From assembly GCF_901709675.1 (NCBI RefSeq), contig NC_051088.1:3357164-3421163 (forward strand): 64,000 nt of DNA, read 5' to 3'. Shown piece after piece: positions 59,122 to 64,000 of the stretch; the stretch's first letter is position 1; the number at the start of each line of letters is the position of its first letter. The notes below the pieces were generated by a model. The model ran no database searches. It saw only the letters and a list, made by a program, of their open reading frames with translations, and had not been told where the DNA came from. This stretch comes from Syngnathus acus (taxonomy: Eukaryota; Chordata; Actinopteri; Syngnathiformes; Syngnathidae). The translations under genes were made by a program, and so were the position numbers.

Positions 59122-61727
59122 AAAGACATCGTCAGGACACTGATGAAATTTTACAAAAAAGTAAACGGATTACTATTTTATACACAAACATAATAGACCA
59201 GTAAAAATCCTCCTATGTGCAGACTGTGTTTCCTGGAGAACAAGAGGGCCTGATGAGCCTGGTGTTCAATTAGCATATATTAGCATACATTATGCACACA
59301 CCTAACAAGCTCAAGAGTGTTGCACAGGATAAACATATTGACAACAGATGTATCGGATGTGCTATGCTAAAGATGCATCTCTTGAGGGGTGGGTGCTGCT
59401 TAACGATAGCTAACACATACATCTCCCTATTGGTTCTCTATTCTAGTGCCCACTGAAGGTTGGGGATCTGCAGATGAAGTAGGCTAGCAGGCTAAAGGAA
59501 TGCACGCAGATACAAGAGACAAGTGAGAAGAGCAAAGACTGCTGACTATTTCTCAGCTAACACATGCTGAGACTGACAGAGGAAACAGCATGTGTAGGCC
59601 TGCCCTATGGCTTCACACACACAGCACATGAACATGACTTGTATATAGTGTCTTACTGCGATTCGAAGCAGGGTAGCCCTTACAGCAGCCCATCGGTCCA
59701 GTCGCCTGTCAATGACTAGAATGAATCCTATTCCTGATGCGGCAATGCTACAAGAGAGAAGAGCATGATGATTGGTTATTTGTTTCTTCCTTCATTTTGT
59801 ATAAAAGAGAGTCCTTTTACAAGTACACAAGATTCTAAATATTTTATATGGTCATTTTATTTTGGCTTTGTGTTCGTGCATGCGCGCGCGTGTGCGTGTT
59901 CGTGCATGCGTGTGCGTGTGTGTGCGTGTGTGTGTTGGGAGTCAAGGCTTTAAGAGCAGTGGTTTTAATAACTTGCTATCAGCAATGTTTGCAATCAGCA
60001 GGATTGCAGTGAGTGAGAGCACCCAAATAACCTTGGCAACCTTGGCTCTGCCTTTTTGTGTATCCAACAATATCTCCTATCAGTTGCAGGGACAGTGCCA
60101 TATGCAGAAATCTCATTAAGATAATGCATTTGTCAGTGTGTGCACGAGTGCATGCATGTGTGTGTGCATGTAAAAGTCTGGCCGGACCTTGGCATTTCTG
60201 CTCCCACCCCTCATGCACAAAACAAGGGAAAACAAAACACAGCACACAATGCGAACATGAAATGTGAATATTATTGTTTTCTTGTAGGGTGCCTGATGAA
60301 TTTGAAATGAGCACATACAGACAGAGATGTTAGCGAAATGCTACCTAGCGAATGTAGCAGCAGCAGCAGCAGCAAATCTTCAATCTATCCCAACAATGAT
60401 AAAAATTCAAACCAGCTAGATGAATTACAATAATCCATCTAATTGCAGTCTTTAAAAAAAATCATATAACTTCAATATCCCAATGTTATCATCCGTATAT
60501 ATTCCTTTAATTTTCGTTATTCCATTTTGTCCTGCATCACTGATCATCCGTTTGCTGCCAGCAGATGAAGAGAGGGGACTGCTCTCATCCTTAAAGAGAC
60601 CCCCCCCCCTCCAAATCCTCCTCCATCACCAGCATCCCATCTCAGCCAATTAGAGACACGCTCTGCATCTTACCGTTCTCCCACAGCCAATCGGTGCTCG
60701 AGAGAGGAGCCAGATCGGCAGTTGGGTGCAAAGAGCAAGTGAAAAAAAGGGAGGGGACTCGGAGAGGGGTGCAGGATATAAAAAAAACGACAGCCGCAAG
60801 AAAAAAAAAAAAAAAACATACATAGAAAGTGTGCCATGAAACACACAAACACATAGGTGTATATGCATTTATACTACGTTGTTGTTTTACGCTTCTTACG
60901 CAAAATTCTTTCATGTCTATTTTCTCCTTTCTTATGCTAGCGCTAGGATCTATTTTTAAATCATGAGTGATGTCATCCGTCAGGCAGCACTGTGAGTTTG
61001 TGCTGTCCTCTGCTGGTGACAAAGAGTATTAACGGCGGACAAAATATGAACCTGACCTGGGCACAGTAGTGAGGTAGTTAAGCACATTTTTGATTTCGTC
61101 CTCTTCCAGTCCGCTGAAAGTTGGGAATTCTGGGAAGATGATGATAGGGCTGCCATCAGTCCCGCGGCCTCCTGCGGGCAGAGGTGGACTCAGTAACACT
61201 TGCATTCACAATGAACTTTTGCTGGACAGAAAGTTGAGCATTCAGCAGTTGGAGAGGCGAGAGCAAACGTACGATAAAAGACCCCAGCTTTTCTCTGTAC
61301 GCAACTAAAGGTTATCATTAGACTTGATTGTGACACAATTCATTCTTCTATCACCTATACCTACAGTATCACTAGTGCGCATAAAGGAAAAGGCAAAATC
61401 AAGAAAAGACAAACACACAGACGGATTCTTCTTTTCCCGGTCGCTCAAGTTGCAAAGCAGATAATCACAGTGATTAATTATTCACATAGCGTCACGATGC
61501 AGCCATTATCGTCATGGCAACCCAATGCACAGTGTCATTGTGTGGTATTTGTGCACGTCTTGAGTGCAAAGGTTTGAAACATTGTGCAAGAGGAAGACCT
61601 TTGTCTGGATGAGACAATATGATTGTGCAGTGTAGAAGACCAAGAAAACAGACAAACCTGGCAGGGCGGCAAACTGCTTCTGGAGTTCGGTGCCAATTTG
61701 TGCAGCACACAGAGGAAAATCGTCTGT
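45041..61727 (-). CDS. mcf2l: Dbl-family Rho GEF MCF2L (DBS), amino terminus outside window
   Basis: The 32 exons seen are 61658-61727, 61057-61171, 59657-59747, 53975-54088, 53719-53835, 53412-53561, 52726-52850, 52545-52659, 52338-52457, 51925-52116, 51663-51854, 51375-51528, 51248-51300, 51087-51166, 50938-51004, 50653-50768, 50386-50455, 50211-50303, 49855-49947, 49641-49766, 49330-49551, 49160-49252, 48836-48914, 48706-48766, 48517-48620, 48241-48333, 46441-46515, 46037-46105, 45692-45801, 45370-45482, 45189-45292 and 45041-45120. All phases agree, giving 1151 residues to the stop. Order: Sec14, spectrin-like, DH, PH, SH3. DBS loads GTP on RhoA and Cdc42 at membranes. The initiator exon is beyond 61727 or off the edge. 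Confidence 0.94.
48836..49551 (-). CDS. mcf2l: mcf2l block 4: PH domain exons
   Basis: Exons 49330-49551, 49160-49252 and 48836-48914 encode the pleckstrin-homology module after DH. It starts [18 protein letters not shown], carries [20 protein letters not shown] and ends with the last helix [17 protein letters not shown]. The Trp in the last helix and the LFCKKR strand match DBS rather than MCF2 (DBL), which reads LFCKRR. Confidence 0.92.
49641..51300 (-). CDS. mcf2l: mcf2l block 3: DH (RhoGEF) domain exons
   Basis: Exons 51248-51300, 51087-51166, 50938-51004, 50653-50768, 50386-50455, 50211-50303, 49855-49947 and 49641-49766. Conserved region 1 reads [17 protein letters not shown] and conserved region 3 [15 protein letters not shown], the surface that contacts Rho switch regions. 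The catalytic Glu in the RAYVEEL segment is present. The introns around 50500 and 50800 hold (TA)n and (GT)n arrays. Confidence 0.92.
50495..50605. repeat. (TA)n microsatellite pair
   Basis: Two TA runs separated by AACAAAGGACTCAAACGTTG in an mcf2l intron. Open frames here are artefacts. Confidence 0.85.
50801..50869. repeat. (GT)n microsatellite
   Basis: About 34 GT units in an mcf2l intron. Confidence 0.95.
51375..53561 (-). CDS. mcf2l: mcf2l block 2: spectrin-like helical region exons
   Basis: Seven exons, 53412-53561 to 51375-51528, code for long helices. Motifs include [73 protein letters not shown] and [16 protein letters not shown]. The last is the linker before the DH domain. In DBS this region holds the Sec14 domain against the catalytic half. 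Acceptor choice at 52116 was fixed by phase and by homology, since a second AG lies upstream. Confidence 0.88.
52263..52312. repeat. (GT)n microsatellite
   Basis: About 24 GT units in an mcf2l intron, about 25 bp from an exon end. Confidence 0.95.
53644..53702. repeat. (GT)n microsatellite
   Basis: About 28 GT units next to the donor of exon 53719-53835 (16 bp away). Confidence 0.95.
53719..61727 (-). CDS. mcf2l: mcf2l block 1: Sec14 (CRAL-TRIO) domain exons
   Basis: Five exons, 61658-61727 to 53719-53835. Motifs are [59 protein letters not shown] and [17 protein letters not shown]. This lipid-binding fold restrains and localises the GEF in DBS. The first visible exon begins at a codon boundary ([11 protein letters not shown]), so at least one coding exon lies upstream. 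The intron 54089-59656 is 5.6 kb and packed with repeats, unlike the other short introns. Confidence 0.9.
54286..54595 (+). repeat. SINE-like B-box repeat, nearly full copy
   Basis: It carries GGGTTCGATTCCACCTCC and ends in AAAATGGATGGATG. It lies in the long mcf2l intron, antisense to the gene. Confidence 0.75.
55278..55913 (+). mobile_element. Truncated Tc1-like element, 636 bp
   Basis: Bounded by TA. Ends are CAGTGTGGCAAAAAAGTATT and the inverse of CAGTGGGGCAAAAAAGTATT; similarity continues inward (GATGGCTGTAATTTTCATCA). The centre keeps 88 codons of transposase DNA-binding domain ([31 protein letters not shown]) and stops inside the linker before the catalytic Asp. It can only move with transposase from another copy. 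Confidence 0.9.
55527..55790 (+). pseudogene. Tc1 transposase DNA-binding fragment
   Basis: An 88-codon open frame from an internal Met, with [20 protein letters not shown] then [20 protein letters not shown] and ending at EDWENVIWN. The DDE core is deleted. Confidence 0.85.
58220..58830 (+). pseudogene. Degenerate Tc1-like transposase segment
   Basis: Pieces of the catalytic half are legible in mixed frames: an [12 protein letters not shown] block (58417), [14 protein letters not shown] (58530) and FQQDNDPKH-like DNA at 58655-58680. Many frameshifts and stops. No terminal repeats were found. Confidence 0.75.
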
Positions 61728-64000
61728 CTGCAAAATTTTATCTGGGAAGAGACATTTATACACTTGTTTTTATCGATTGAAGGCTTCAACATGCATGTCA
61801 GGCATTAGAACTGCTGTATTATGCATTTTAAATAAATGGCGTGATTAATTGGGATTTCACTAATTTGTTGTCTATTTTTTATGAGCTTTGTGAGAATGAA
61901 TAACACACCTAGCTTTTGCTTTCTCTGTGCAGAAGGCTGTCAGGTTGAACTCACACTTTTATCATAGTTTTTCAAACACACTGCAGGGATTCAAATATGA
62001 AAGTACGGATATTCAATGTGTTTACTGTAATTACTCTAAACATTAAAACAAACAGAAAACAGTTTCAAAATCTGAATTGTGTCACTCAATCCACAGTGTC
62101 ATCCAGCCAAGGACTCAAATTTGCAACCTAACCCTGCACAGTGTGGAATTATAGTGTACTCAGCAAACCACTCTGTAATCCCACATCTCCCGGCCCCCTG
62201 ATGTCAACATGGAACATACTTCCCACGAGTTCAGTAATCAACCCAAAGGGTATACTAGGGCGGATTGCACCTTGAGGGACACAAATAATAACTCTTGTAC
62301 ATTTCTGATTGTGTAGAGGGCTGAAAAACCTGCAATTTTCAAGTCAATGGGGCAAAACAGAGGTACTACCTGTCTCTTTTTTAGAAAATAAATTATAGCG
62401 TGCTGAAACCCTTTAGAATGCAAAGGAGAAACAGAAGGAAAAACATGCAGCAAAACGTATGGACAATGGTAAAATGGAGACGTGGCATAGCCGCAGGGCC
62501 ACTCGGCAGAGTTAGACCTCAAGCATTCCAGCAAAGCCCAGAAGCCTCTAATTTGACCAAAAACAACCATTCTGTTATAATTATCTGCTACTACATGGGA
62601 GTGAAACAAATTTCCACAACGAAGAGCAACTTATGAAGATTTTTTTTTTTTTTTATTCCAACACAAGCTTTGCATGCATGCATTTGTTTGTTGGCTACAT
62701 GTTAGCTCATAGCAGCTGCTAGCGAGTCTGTCCGACATGCTCCCAGTGTGGTGGGCAACCACACATGTCTTGTCTCACACATGTACCAAGTGCGCATATG
62801 AATTTTTGCTGGTTATGACTTTCAGTTTGACTTTTACATGCACTGTTTAAGGTGACTTGTTTTTTTTGGGACAGCTTACTTGGCTCTCTGAAGTTACTTA
62901 AAATATTTTGAGGGAACCAACACCAATACAGGTCAAATACAGTATTCTGCAGAAAGAATTCAGACGTAAAGGTTGATCCGTGCGAGGAAAGATGTCAGAC
63001 ATGCTGGCGTCTTTTTTAACTACTGCTGAACTGTCTGCTTTCAGCCCAATGAATGACAAACTGCGACTGCTCTGCTGTGAGTTAAACCCTTTAGAGAACA
63101 CACATTCACAGTGGAAGTGGGGCACACACAAATAGTGAGGAAAGAATGTCCTTCACCTTATTCACACCCTTCCCCCCCAACCGGACACCCCTTCCTCCTT
63201 TCATGCTTTTTCATAGACTTAGTAGCAAGAAATAGGCATGCGTAAAAAGGAAATTGATCCTCATACCTAAATAACCCATCATGTCCTGTTAATTCAACAA
63301 GGATGTGGAGAATGTCGGGCCATTAATTGTTTTTCTTTTTTGTTGTTGTTTTGCCGGAGACTGTGTGGTATTACGGCTGAGAAAGTGAAGCGGAGGAGGA
63401 GAGCACGGAGGTGCTTGTCTCAACTGGGTGACCCAGGAAGGGATTTCTTTACACATACCTACATATTTAATGTGTTGGCCCACTGCTTGTCCACACTTGT
63501 GATGTGTTCCCACTATGTATGGCTCAACAACACCATAAAACTTTCCAACACACTTGTGATGTGTTCCCACTACGTATGGCTCAACAACACTATCAAACTT
63601 TCCAACGCTCGACAAGCATCTACCCTCAACTGACAGAAAAAACACTAAAATCCATGTTTTGGCAGTGATTAGAACTAAAACATAGGCTACTTGACACCAT
63701 AGTTTTTTTTGTGATTTTTATACAGTTGTAAATCTTTTTGCAACCTAATCATTTATTCAAGATCAATTTGCTGTATCCGACAATAAAGGCCCAGTTAATA
63801 CTTTTAATTACAGCATCAAACCACAGGGACACACACCCAACTCTCTGTTACCCGCAGCATTTATTTTTGCTAAACACACACTGCTAATTCAAACATAGCA
63901 GCCAGCTGTTAATGGCTCCAACCACTTATGGACAGTCAAAGTTCAAAGTCCCAGGAAGCAGGAGTGTGTCGAGCACTGTGCTCGCATGCACAGACGAGCA
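61728..64000. other. Upstream mcf2l intron or flank
   Basis: No exon could be supported. It contains a 57-bp tandem duplication at about 63493-63605 and a few low-complexity runs. The missing mcf2l initiator exon is expected here or beyond the edge. Confidence 0.4.
63493..63605. repeat. Two tandem 57-bp units
   Basis: ACACTTGTGATGTGTTCCCA recurs 57 bp apart with few differences. The length divides by three, so overlapping frames show 19-residue repeats; no protein is implied. Confidence 0.85.

Larger units (their letters stand above)
54596..59656. other. Long mcf2l intron, repeat-filled
   Basis: Apart from the elements listed, no exon was supported. 55930-56350 looks like the remains of another DNA element (an acidic [16 protein letters not shown] piece and two GCCCTATTAGTGCTG-type repeats). 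A CA array lies at about 59088-59120. Confidence 0.45.

Noticed and set aside
63340-63645. Open frames with a 19-residue repeat on both strands
   Set aside because: Produced by a 57-bp tandem duplication; no protein features.
1-64000. CRISPR arrays, operons, phage or a new defence-type system
   Set aside because: The window is vertebrate nuclear DNA. Repeats are microsatellites or transposons, and genes are split and unrelated in function.

Overview
The window looks like nuclear DNA of a teleost fish. It has split vertebrate genes with GT-AG introns (some under 100 bp), and the repeats typical of fish: Tc1 elements, hAT-type elements with 8-bp target duplications, an RTE-like LINE, B-box SINE-like copies, a solo LTR and long (TA)n, (GT)n and tetranucleotide arrays. 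No genome-wide comparison was possible, so the species is not named.

Five host genes were resolved by hand. A single-coding-exon voltage-gated potassium channel (kcna10, + strand, 1406-3097) stands alone at the left. The other four are on the - strand: pnpla1 (15875-18230, 7 exons, 391 aa), etv7 (19861-24332, 8 coding exons, 341 aa), cab39l (34416-38266, 8 coding exons, 334 aa) and the 3' 32 exons of mcf2l (45041-61727, 1151 aa in view, amino terminus off the right edge). In each - strand model every junction keeps the reading frame. pnpla1 and etv7 are also close neighbours on human 6p21, and CAB39L and MCF2L are both on human chromosome 13, so the block joins two ancestral linkage groups.

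Transposable elements dominate between the genes. 4835-5110 holds the 3' end of a hAT transposase. 5301-9096 is a 3.8-kb non-autonomous element with an 8-bp target duplication, internal duplications and a nested 990-bp insertion. 9370-12481 is an RTE-like LINE with a perfect 20-bp target duplication and a broken reading frame. 20904-21919 is a 1-kb non-autonomous hAT inside an etv7 intron. 28490-32714 is a stack: a LINE tail, an inverted-repeat element split by a 699-bp solo LTR, and a Tc1 element whose 339-codon transposase is intact with its DD34E triad. 55278-55913 and 58220-58830 are dead Tc1 copies in the long mcf2l intron.

Functionally the genes are unrelated: ion channel, skin-lipid acyltransferase/lipase family, ETS repressor, LKB1-complex scaffold and Rho GEF. 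They do not form an operon or pathway. The most interesting regulatory signal is an interferon-response-like GAAA array next to an ETS core about 120 bp upstream of the etv7 start codon. I found no convincing new molecular system; the novelty is mostly in nested element history and a few unassigned coding-like fragments.
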